DNA from: CAZKFN01 sp964552035
GTDB taxonomy: Bacteria; Bacteroidota; Bacteroidia; Flavobacteriales_E; Vicingaceae
Reading direction: 5' to 3'
DNA length: 64,000 nucleotides
NCBI GenBank assembly: GCA_964552035.1
Contig: CAZKFN010000001.1
Coordinates: forward strand, 62,001-126,000
Below, piece after piece: positions 55,068 to 62,592 of this stretch; position 1 is the stretch's first letter; each line of letters begins with the position of its first letter. The position numbers and the translations under genes were made by a program. The notes beneath the pieces are model-generated. The model was not told where the DNA came from. It saw only the letters and a program-made list of their open reading frames with translations, and did no database searches.

Positions 55068-56825
55068 TTAAGCTTTTTCTTGAAGTTTGATTTTTAGGTT
55101 TAATTCTTTAAGCTGCTCTTCATCTATAGGAGATGGAGCGTCAATCATAACATCTCTTCCAGCATTATTTTTTGGAAAGGCTATATAATCTCTAATGGAG
55201 TCAGAACCTCCTAAAATGGCGCAAATTCTATCGAATCCAAAAGCAATCCCACCATGAGGGGGAGCTCCATATTCGAAAGCTTCCATTAGGAAGCCAAATT
55301 GAGCTTTGGCCTCATCTTCAGAAAAACCGAGTAGGTTTAACATTTTCTCTTGCATTACGCGATTGGATATTCTAATAGAACCACCTCCTAATTCTACACC
55401 GTTTATAACCATATCATAAGCATTTGCTCTTACCTTTTTAGCTTCAGTATCTAACAGTATCTTATCTTCTTCTTTTGGGGAAGTAAATGGATGGTGCATA
55501 GCATGAAAACGCTGGTTTTCTTCATCCCATTCTAAAAGTGGGAAATCAATAATCCATAAGGGGGCAAACTCGTCCTTTTTTCTTAGTCCTAATTCATTTC
55601 CAAGATGAAGTCTTAAGTCATTTAAAGCTGAACGGCTTTGTGCTTTTTCTCCTGAAATAATTAAGAGCAAGTCTCCCTTTTCTGCTTCCATATATTTAGC
55701 CCATTCTTGAAGTTGTTCCTGCGAATAAAATTTATCAATAGAAGATTTAATGCTTCCATCTTCATTTAATTTCACATAAACTAAACCTTTAGCTCCTACT
55801 TGGGGAGTTTTTACATAGTTGGTTAATTTATCCAACTGCTTACGACTATAATTGGAGCAGCCTTTAGCACAGAAACCTACTACTAATTCTGCATCGTCAA
55901 AAACCTTAAACCCATGTCCTTGTGCTAGTTGGTTCAATTCATGAAATTTCATTCCAAATCTTAAATCTGGCTTATCTGAACCATAATATTTCATAGCATC
56001 TGCATAAGTCATTTTTGGAAATTTTCCTAAATGAATTCCTTTAATAGATTTGAATACTTTGCTGATAATTTCTTCGAATATGTTGAGAATATCCTCCTGC
56101 TCAACAAAAGACATTTCGCAATCAATTTGTGTAAATTCTGGTTGCCTATCAGCTCGCAAATCTTCATCTCTAAAACATTTTACAATTTGGAAATACTTAT
56201 CGTAACCTGCAACCATTAGCAACTGCTTAAATGTTTGTGGAGATTGTGGTAAGGCATAGAATTGTCCTTCATTCATTCTAGAAGGAACTACAAAATCTCT
56301 TGCCCCTTCTGGAGTGGATTTAATAAGATAAGGAGTTTCAATTTCCAAAAAATCTTTCTCAGTTAATGCTTTGCGAACCTCTTGAGCTAATTGACTGCGT
56401 AATAATATTTTATTTTGTATGGGTTTCCTTCTTAAATCTAGGTATCTATATTTCATACGTAATTCTTCCCCTCCATCGGTATTTTCTTCTATAGTAAAAG
56501 GTGGAGTTTTTGAGGGGTTTAATATTTTGATAGAAGAAACCTTAATTTCAATTTCTCCTGTTGGAATATTCATATTCTTGCTACTTCTCTCTATTACTAT
56601 TCCTTTAATTTGGATGACGTATTCTCGTCCAAGCTCTCTTGCTTTTTGGCAAAGATTTTTGTCTTCTTCTATATTGAAAGCCAGTTGGGTAATGCCATAT
56701 CGATCACGTAAATCAATAAAGGTTAATCCACCTAAATCACGGGACTTTTGTACCCAACCTGAAAGGGTAACTTCTTCATTTAAATTGTCAATTCTTAACT
56801 CGCCGCAGTTATGAGATCGTAGCAT
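55068..56825 (-). CDS. aspS: Aspartyl-tRNA synthetase
   Basis: A 585-residue class IIb synthetase starting at the ATG at 56825 (MLRSHNCGELR). The frame stays open 17 codons further upstream, but that stretch looks non-coding. It has the N-terminal anticodon-binding OB fold (LSGWVQKSRDLGGLTFIDLRD), the class II motif 2 (CFRDEDLRADRQPEFTQID), a bacterial GAD insertion, and motif 3 GIAFGFDRI. Length and motifs are normal. Confidence 0.97.
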   Translation of the reverse strand: MLRSHNCGELRIDNLNEEVTLSGWVQKSRDLGGLTFIDLRDRYGITQLAFNIEEDKNLCQKARELGREYVIQIKGIVIERSSKNMNIPTGEIEIKVSSIKILNPSKTPPFTIEENTDGGEELRMKYRYLDLRRKPIQNKILLRSQLAQEVRKALTEKDFLEIETPYLIKSTPEGARDFVVPSRMNEGQFYALPQSPQTFKQLLMVAGYDKYFQIVKCFRDEDLRADRQPEFTQIDCEMSFVEQEDILNIFEEIISKVFKSIKGIHLGKFPKMTYADAMKYYGSDKPDLRFGMKFHELNQLAQGHGFKVFDDAELVVGFCAKGCSNYSRKQLDKLTNYVKTPQVGAKGLVYVKLNEDGSIKSSIDKFYSQEQLQEWAKYMEAEKGDLLLIISGEKAQSRSALNDLRLHLGNELGLRKKDEFAPLWIIDFPLLEWDEENQRFHAMHHPFTSPKEEDKILLDTEAKKVRANAYDMVINGVELGGGSIRISNRVMQEKMLNLLGFSEDEAKAQFGFLMEAFEYGAPPHGGIAFGFDRICAILGGSDSIRDYIAFPKNNAGRDVMIDAPSPIDEEQLKELNLKIKLQEKA

Positions 56826-57068
56826 ATAATAACCAGTATAAATATTTGCAGCGAAGTTAGCAAAGCTATAGGACAAAAGATAACTTCTAAAGCTAATTAT
56901 AAGTAGAAGTATTTAAATGTTTTCTTTCCAGAACTTTTAAAAGGAACGCTTCAAAACCTTATTTTTGTTGCACTAAAAAACTGTAATTTGGAATCTAAAA
57001 GGGATTTTATTTAATGCTTTTGAAAAATACTTTACACCTAATATCTTAAACTTTAGAAGTACAGATTT

Positions 57069-57557
57069 ATGAATATTCAGCCATTTGATGATAATTATTT
57101 TATGAAACAAGCCCTTAATGAGGCAAATGCTGCATTCGATAAAGGAGAGATCCCTATTGGAGCCGTTATTGTTTATGAGAATCAGATTATAGCCCGTGCA
57201 CATAATTTAACAGAGACTTTGAACGATGTTACCGCACATGCAGAAATGCAAGCTTTTACAGCTGCGGCAGACTTTATAGGAGGAAAATATTTAACGGGTT
57301 GCACCTTGTATGTTACTCTAGAACCCTGCGTAATGTGTGCAGGGGCATCATATTGGACACAAATTTCTAGAATTGTTTATGGGGCTGTAGATGAAAAGAG
57401 AGGTTTGCTTAGCACAAAGCAAAAGCACATTTTTCATCCAAAGACAGAAATTGTTGGTGGAATAAGAGAAGATGATTGTAAGGATTTGCTTCAGTTGTTT
57501 TTTGAAAGTAAGAGAAGGTACCCCAAAAATAGAGAAATACGTCATTCCGATAACTAA
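57069..57557 (+). CDS. tadA: tRNA-specific adenosine deaminase
   Basis: A 162-residue zinc deaminase that converts A34 to inosine in tRNA-Arg(ACG). The active site is H57-A-E59 (TAHAEMQA) and the zinc cysteines C87 and C90 (PCVMC). FMKQALNEANAAFDKGEIPIGA is the usual start. The following 295 bases hold no gene. Confidence 0.95.
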   Translation: MNIQPFDDNYFMKQALNEANAAFDKGEIPIGAVIVYENQIIARAHNLTETLNDVTAHAEMQAFTAAADFIGGKYLTGCTLYVTLEPCVMCAGASYWTQISRIVYGAVDEKRGLLSTKQKHIFHPKTEIVGGIREDDCKDLLQLFFESKRRYPKNREIRHSDN

Positions 57558-57807
57558 AAGCAAGAGGACACTATTTAAAGAGCTTATCCATATACGTAAG
57601 TAAACCCCTTTGCTCTCATTTTTAGTGTCTAGTATCTCGACTGACTTGTCACAAATATTCCGTCAATATTTCGTCTTTTTTAAAGGCACTTATTATTTTT
57701 TCAAAAATTGTAGTTATGTGATGACTACAGAAAGGTGGATATAAAGATTTAAGCTATTAATGAACCAAAGTATAAGAATATTGTTACACCAAAGATTTAA
57801 AGATGCT

Positions 57808-57815
57808 TAACTTTG
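57808..57815 (+). promoter_or_regulatory. -7 promoter element (TAACTTTG) for the bacilliredoxin gene
   Basis: TAACTTTG matches TAnnTTTG, 37 bases upstream of the ATG. A TTG at 57781-57783 is farther away than the usual spacing. Confidence 0.45.
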
Positions 57816-57852
57816 TGCATTAAAATTAATAATCTAAAAAATAATATATATT

Positions 57853-58263
57853 ATGTATCCAGAAGATATGATAGCCCCAATGAAGGCAGAATTAACTACA
57901 GAGGGCTTTGAAGAATTATTAACTGCTGATGCAGTGGACAATGCAATAACAGCTGAAGGCAGCACTTTGGTTGTTATCAATTCAGTTTGTGGATGTGCTG
58001 CGGCTAATGCTAGGCCAGCTGTAGTTCAAGCAGTAAAGCATAATAAAGTTCCTACTAAAATAACAACAGCTTTTGCTGGTGTTGATCAGGAGGCAGTGGC
58101 TCAAGCTAGGAAATATATGTTACCTTATCCACCTTCATCACCATCTATAGCATTATTTAAAGATGGGAAATTGGTTCACTTTATAGAAAGGCATCATATA
58201 GAAGGACGTCCTGCAGAAATGATAGCAGAAAATTTAACATCTGCATTTGATGAGTTCTGTTAG
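57853..58263 (+). CDS. BrxA/BrxB-family bacilliredoxin
   Basis: A 136-residue thioredoxin-fold protein of the YphP/YqiW (DUF1094) family. The C46-G-C48 motif in INSVCGCAAANARP is the active site, and PYPPSSPSIALFKDGKLVHF and RHHIEGRPAEMIAENL follow. In Firmicutes these proteins remove bacillithiol from proteins; Bacteroidota members are presumed to have similar disulfide exchange. It has its own promoter element and terminator. Confidence 0.9.
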   Translation: MYPEDMIAPMKAELTTEGFEELLTADAVDNAITAEGSTLVVINSVCGCAAANARPAVVQAVKHNKVPTKITTAFAGVDQEAVAQARKYMLPYPPSSPSIALFKDGKLVHFIERHHIEGRPAEMIAENLTSAFDEFC

Positions 58264-58273
58264 TTTTTCAATT

Positions 58274-58314
58274 AAAAATAAGTGGAAGATTAATGAATAA
58301 ATCCACTTATTTTT
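58274..58314 (+). terminator. Intrinsic terminator after the bacilliredoxin gene
   Basis: A perfect 13-base stem AAAAATAAGTGGA / TCCACTTATTTTT with a 15-base loop, ending in T residues. Confidence 0.9.
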
Positions 58315-58342
58315 ATCGATATAAATTTTTTTTAAACAGTCA

Positions 58343-58374
58343 TTTGTCAGTTAGGAAAAATAGTTCTAACTTTG
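58343..58374 (+). promoter_or_regulatory. rplM-rpsI promoter (TTTG – 20 – TAACTTTG)
   Basis: TTTG at 58343-58346 and TAACTTTG at 58367-58374 with a 20-base spacer match the Bacteroidota primary-sigma consensus. Transcription would start near 58380, leaving a leader of about 50 bases before the GTG of rplM. Confidence 0.75.
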
Positions 58375-58429
58375 CAGCCCTATTTTAGGGAATAGTATTT
58401 TTATTGTTTAAAAATAAAAGCAAGTAAAC

Positions 58430-58885
58430 GTGAATACCTTAAGTTATAAAACTGTGTCAGCCAATAAAGCAACTGTTGAGAAAGCATGGCACATTGTAGA
58501 TGCTGAAAATGTACCAGTAGGAAGGCTGGCTTCAAGAGTAGCTAAGATTATTAGAGGAAAGCATAAGCCTTATTATACTCCTCATGTTGATTGTGGGGAT
58601 CACGTTATCGTGATTAATGCAGAGAAAGTAAGATTTACTGGTAATAAATTACAAGCCAAGGAGTATATTTCTCATACTGGTCATCCAGGAGGTCAGAGGA
58701 TAATTACTGCTGAAGCTTTATTAGCAAAAAAACCAGTTTCAATAATTGAAAAAGCTGTTGTAGGAATGCTTCCTAAAAATAGATTAGGAAGATCACTTTT
58801 CAGTAACTTACATGTTGTTGAAGGCACAGAGCATAAATTTGCAGCACAAAAACCAAAAGAATTAAAATTAGATTCAATCAAATAA
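58430..58885 (+). CDS. rplM: 50S ribosomal protein L13
   Basis: A 151-residue protein starting at GTG (MNTLSYKTVSANKATVEKAWHIVDA); this matches the Bacteroidota L13 start (MDTLSYKT), so the GTG is well supported. GRLASRVAKIIRGKHKPYYTP and GHPGGQ are family motifs. It is two bases ahead of rpsI, the usual pair. Confidence 0.96.
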   Translation: MNTLSYKTVSANKATVEKAWHIVDAENVPVGRLASRVAKIIRGKHKPYYTPHVDCGDHVIVINAEKVRFTGNKLQAKEYISHTGHPGGQRIITAEALLAKKPVSIIEKAVVGMLPKNRLGRSLFSNLHVVEGTEHKFAAQKPKELKLDSIK

Positions 58886-58887
58886 AT

Positions 58888-59274
58888 ATGGAAGTAATTA
58901 ACACCATAGGACGTAGGAAAAAATCTATTGCAAGAATATACCTTTCAGAAGGGAAAGGAGAATGCATTATAAACGGCAAAGATTTTAAAGAGTATTTCCC
59001 TACAATCGCTTTACAATATAGAATTACTCAGCCGTTTGTTATTACTGATAACGAAGGTAAATACGATGTTAAAGTTAATCTTAATGGGGGTGGAATCACT
59101 GGCCAGGCAGAAGCTGTAAGATTAGCTATCTCTAGAGCATTAGTTCAAATTGACGAAAATTTTAAGCCTTCTCTTAAACAAGAAGGATTAATGACAAGAG
59201 ATCCAAGAATGGTTGAAAGAAAGAAACCAGGTCGTAAGAAAGCAAGAAAAAAATTCCAGTTCAGCAAGCGTTAA
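58888..59274 (+). CDS. rpsI: 30S ribosomal protein S9
   Basis: A 128-residue protein with TIGRRKKSIARIYL, GGGITGQAEAVRLAISRAL and the C-terminal tail ending KKFQFSKR, which reaches the ribosomal P site. It is cotranscribed with rplM. Confidence 0.97.
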   Translation: MEVINTIGRRKKSIARIYLSEGKGECIINGKDFKEYFPTIALQYRITQPFVITDNEGKYDVKVNLNGGGITGQAEAVRLAISRALVQIDENFKPSLKQEGLMTRDPRMVERKKPGRKKARKKFQFSKR

Positions 59275-59318
59275 GAACTATTGCTGTATTGATAAAGAAT
59301 AACATACCAAACAGTCAT

Positions 59319-59391
59319 CACCGAAAGGTGTGTTTAGTATCTAAATTGCAGAGACTGAAACATATAATTCACTACTCTGCAATTGTTTTTT
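59319..59391 (+). terminator. Two hairpins, the second terminator-like, just before rpsB
   Basis: A small hairpin CACC-GAAA-GGTG (59319-59330) is followed by a perfect 10-base stem AATTGCAGAG (59344-59353) / CTCTGCAATT (59375-59384), then G and six T (59386-59391). It ends 24 bases before the rpsB ATG. It may end the rplM-rpsI transcript, or act as an attenuator in an rpsB-tsf leader. Confidence 0.7.
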
Positions 59392-59415
59392 AATTGAATG
59401 TAAACACAAAACAAA

Positions 59416-60243
59416 ATGACAAAAACAGATTACAAAGAGCTTTTAGAAGCTGGTGTACACTTTGGACACCTTAGAAGAAAATGGCATCCTAAAATGGCTC
59501 CATATATTTTTATGGAGAGAAATGGGATTCACATTATTGATTTAAACAAAACTGTCGCAAAACTTGATGAGGCAACAAATGCACTTAAGCAAATTACCAA
59601 ATCCGGTAGAAAGATTCTTTTTGTTGCTACTAAAAAGCAAGCAAAAGATGTGATAGAAAAACATGTTAAGCCAACGGGCATGCCTTATGTTACTGAGCGT
59701 TGGCCAGGTGGTATGTTAACCAACTTTGCAACCATTAGAAAGGCAATTCGGAAGATGTCTTCCATTGATGAAATGGAAAAAGATGGGACTTTAAACATTC
59801 TTTCGAAAAGAGAAAGATTGCAAATACAACGTCAGCGTGCTAAGCTTGAAAGAGATTTGGGAAGTATTGCTGATTTAAAAAGATTACCCTCTGCACTTTT
59901 TGTTGTAGATATTATGAATGAACATATTGCCGTTGCTGAAGCTAGAAAATTAAACATTCCAACTTTTGCAATTGTCGATACCAATTCAGATCCAACAAAA
60001 GTAGATTTCCCAATTCCTGCTAATGATGATGCAGCAAAATCAATTGATAAATTATTGAGCATTATTTGTAAAGGAATTAATGAAGGAATAGAAGAAAGGC
60101 AAGCTGAACGTGAAAAAGTGAAAGCTTCTAGAGCAAAAGTAAAAAAAGCTAAGCCAACTGCTGCAAAAGAAACGGTAGAGAATAAAAAAGCTGTGGCTGA
60201 AGAGAAGAAAGAAGAAGTAGAGGCCAAAACCGAAGAAAAATAA
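59416..60243 (+). CDS. rpsB: 30S ribosomal protein S2
   Basis: A 275-residue S2 with LLEAGVHFGHLRRKWHPKM, PYVTERWPGGMLTNF and the AIVDTNSDP motif. The last 45 or so residues are a low-complexity tail of Lys, Ala and Glu that is common in Bacteroidota. It is 28 bases ahead of tsf. Confidence 0.97.
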   Translation: MTKTDYKELLEAGVHFGHLRRKWHPKMAPYIFMERNGIHIIDLNKTVAKLDEATNALKQITKSGRKILFVATKKQAKDVIEKHVKPTGMPYVTERWPGGMLTNFATIRKAIRKMSSIDEMEKDGTLNILSKRERLQIQRQRAKLERDLGSIADLKRLPSALFVVDIMNEHIAVAEARKLNIPTFAIVDTNSDPTKVDFPIPANDDAAKSIDKLLSIICKGINEGIEERQAEREKVKASRAKVKKAKPTAAKETVENKKAVAEEKKEEVEAKTEEK

Positions 60244-60271
60244 TAATATTAACCTTATAACTTATACTACA

Positions 60272-61099
60272 ATGGCAAAAATAACTGCTGCTGAAGTAAA
60301 CAAACTTAGAAAGCAAACAGGTGCAGGAATGATGGACTGCAAAAAGGCTTTAGTTGAAGCTGAAGGAAATTTTGATAAAGCAATTGAAATCCTTAGAAAA
60401 AAAGGGCAACAAGTAGCTGAAAAAAGGGGAGACAGAGAAGCTAATGAAGGAGTAGTAATTGCAGGAAGCCAAGATGGATATGCTGCGATAATTGCACTAA
60501 ATTGTGAAACTGATTTTGTGGCTAAAAACGAAGACTTTATCGGTGTAGCAAAACATATTTTAAATTTAGCATTAGAAAATAAACCTGCTGATTTAGAAAC
60601 TCTAAAAGCATTAGCTTACGATAGCGAAATGTCAGTTAATGAGAAAATTATCAACGAGGTTGGAAAGATTGGTGAGAAAATAGATCTTTCAGAATTTGAA
60701 TCGGTAACATCTGATAATGTAATAGCTTATAATCACCCAGGATATAAAACAGCATCTATTGTTGGGTTAAATAAAAATGGCGATGAAGCTAATACTGCCG
60801 GAAAAAATGTAGCTATGCAAATAGCTGCACTTAATCCCGTTGCTCTTGATGAAAACTCTGTAAGTAATGAAATTAAAGAAAAAGAGTTAGAAATTGGAAG
60901 AGAAGTAGCGAGAAAGGAAGGTAAACCAGAGAATATAATTGATAAAATAGCAGAAGGTAAATTAAGAAAGTACTATAAAGATAATACGCTTTTAAATCAG
61001 GACTTTTTTATAGACAATAAAATAACTGTTGCAGCTTATTTAAAATCTGTTGACAAAGATTTGACGGTTACTGATTTCAAACGATCGTCACTTGCTTAA
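60272..61099 (+). CDS. tsf: Elongation factor Ts
   Basis: A 275-residue nucleotide-exchange factor for EF-Tu. It has AAEVNKLRKQTGAGMMDCKKAL at the start, the TDFVAKNEDF exchange motif (about residue 80), and the C-terminal core with the EGKPENIIDKI motif. It forms the standard rpsB-tsf pair and ends with a terminator. Confidence 0.97.
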   Translation: MAKITAAEVNKLRKQTGAGMMDCKKALVEAEGNFDKAIEILRKKGQQVAEKRGDREANEGVVIAGSQDGYAAIIALNCETDFVAKNEDFIGVAKHILNLALENKPADLETLKALAYDSEMSVNEKIINEVGKIGEKIDLSEFESVTSDNVIAYNHPGYKTASIVGLNKNGDEANTAGKNVAMQIAALNPVALDENSVSNEIKEKELEIGREVARKEGKPENIIDKIAEGKLRKYYKDNTLLNQDFFIDNKITVAAYLKSVDKDLTVTDFKRSSLA

Positions 61100-61110
61100 T
61101 ATATAATTTT

Positions 61111-61143
61111 AAAAAGAGAAAATTTATTTTTCTCTTTTTTTTT
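61111..61143 (+). terminator. Intrinsic terminator after tsf
   Basis: AAAAAGAGAAAA / TTTTCTCTTTTT stem with a short AT loop and a following T-run, 12 bases after the stop. Confidence 0.8.
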
Positions 61144-61194
61144 GCTTCTATTTTAATTTCTTTAAATCGCTTAATTTTACAAAAAACAAAACCT

Positions 61195-61905
61195 ATGAAT
61201 TACAAAAGAATACTTTTAAAACTTAGTGGTGAATCTTTAATGGGAGAGAAGGAATATGGAATAGACCATAATAGGTTAAATCAATATGCTGTTGAAATAA
61301 AAGAAATAGTAAACCGTGGAGTAGAAGTAGCTATTGTAATTGGTGGTGGTAATATTTTTAGAGGGGTACAAGGTGTTGATGGTGGCATTGAAAGAGTTCA
61401 AGGAGATTATATGGGAATGCTTGCAACTGTTATTAACGGTATGGCTTTACAGTCTGCCCTAGAACAAAATGGTGTTTTCACAAGATTACAGACTGCAATT
61501 AAAATGGAAGAAATAGCAGAAACCTATATTCGAAGAAAGGCAATTAGACATCTAGAAAAAGGAAGGGTTGTTATTTTTGGAGCAGGAACGGGTAATCCCT
61601 ATTTTACTACAGATACTGCTGCTAGCTTAAGAGCAATAGAAGTTGAGGCGGATGTGATTTTAAAAGGAACAAGAGTAGATGGTATTTATAGTGCAGATCC
61701 GGAAAAAGATGATAAAGCTATAAAATACAATAGGGTATCTTTTAATGAAGTATATGAAAAAGGACTTAATGTAATGGACTTAACAGCCTTTACCCTTTGT
61801 AATGAAAATAAACTTCCCATTGTAGTTTTTGATATGAACAAAAAGGGGAATCTAGAAAAAGTTATCTTTAGCAAAGAGGAAATAGGAACCTTGGTTGAGT
61901 TTTAA
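61195..61905 (+). CDS. pyrH: UMP kinase
   Basis: A 236-residue amino-acid-kinase-fold enzyme that phosphorylates UMP. It has KRILLKLSGESLMG, VIGGGNIFRGVQG, GAGTGNPYFTTDTAASLRA and the nucleotide loop KGTRVDGIYSADPEKD. It is followed by frr, as in many bacteria, but 123 bases apart with a promoter element between them. Confidence 0.97.
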   Translation: MNYKRILLKLSGESLMGEKEYGIDHNRLNQYAVEIKEIVNRGVEVAIVIGGGNIFRGVQGVDGGIERVQGDYMGMLATVINGMALQSALEQNGVFTRLQTAIKMEEIAETYIRRKAIRHLEKGRVVIFGAGTGNPYFTTDTAASLRAIEVEADVILKGTRVDGIYSADPEKDDKAIKYNRVSFNEVYEKGLNVMDLTAFTLCNENKLPIVVFDMNKKGNLEKVIFSKEEIGTLVEF

Positions 61906-61978
61906 TATCACTTTACATTCCTATTTCTGTTAAAAATTCAGCAATTAAAAATAGATGCTTTATATTTATTAAATTATT

Positions 61979-61986
61979 TACTTTTG
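61979..61986 (+). promoter_or_regulatory. -7 promoter element (TACTTTTG) for frr
   Basis: TACTTTTG matches TAnnTTTG, 42 bases upstream of the frr ATG. No clear -33 element. Confidence 0.45.
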
Positions 61987-62028
61987 AAATCATTAATTTA
62001 ACTGAGGATAAAATAACATCTTAATATT

Positions 62029-62592
62029 ATGGAAGAAGAAATTGAATTTATTCTTGATGCAACTAAAGAATCTATGCAAAAGTCAATAGAGTTTTTAGAA
62101 AAAGAATTGACAAAAATTAGAGCGGGAAAAGCAAGTCCAAATATGCTAAGTAGTGTTATGGTAGACTATTATGGTTCAATTACGCCTTTAAATCAGGTGG
62201 CTAATGTAGGAACTATGGATGCTCGTACACTTACAATTCAACCATGGGAAAAAGCTATGTTAGAACCAATTGAAAGAGCTATTATTAACTCTAACCTTGG
62301 GTTAAATCCCCAGAATAATGGGGATATGATTCTTATTAATATCCCTCAACTGACAGAAGAAAGAAGAAAAGATTTGGTAAAGCAAACAAGAAGCGAAGGT
62401 GAAGATGCTAAAGTAGGAATAAGAAATGCTCGCAAAGAGGGTAATGACGAAGCTAAAAGATTGGAGAAAGAAGGCCTTGCAGAGGATAGAGCAAAGAACT
62501 TAGAAGATCAAATTCAAAAACTAACCGATCGATATACTGCAATTATTGACGATCTACTGGTGCGAAAGGAAGAAGACATTATGACGATTTAG
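62029..62592 (+). CDS. frr: Ribosome recycling factor
   Basis: A 187-residue factor that splits post-termination ribosomes with EF-G. ELTKIRAGKASPNMLSSVMVDYYGS and LTEERRKDLVKQ are typical. Its last 14 bases overlap the 3' end of recQ on the other strand. Confidence 0.96.
   Translation: MEEEIEFILDATKESMQKSIEFLEKELTKIRAGKASPNMLSSVMVDYYGSITPLNQVANVGTMDARTLTIQPWEKAMLEPIERAIINSNLGLNPQNNGDMILINIPQLTEERRKDLVKQTRSEGEDAKVGIRNARKEGNDEAKRLEKEGLAEDRAKNLEDQIQKLTDRYTAIIDDLLVRKEEDIMTI

Noticed and set aside
57558..57852. Possible small RNA between tadA and the bacilliredoxin gene
   Set aside because: No conserved RNA shape, strong hairpin or terminator seen; only the -7 element at 57808 is supported.
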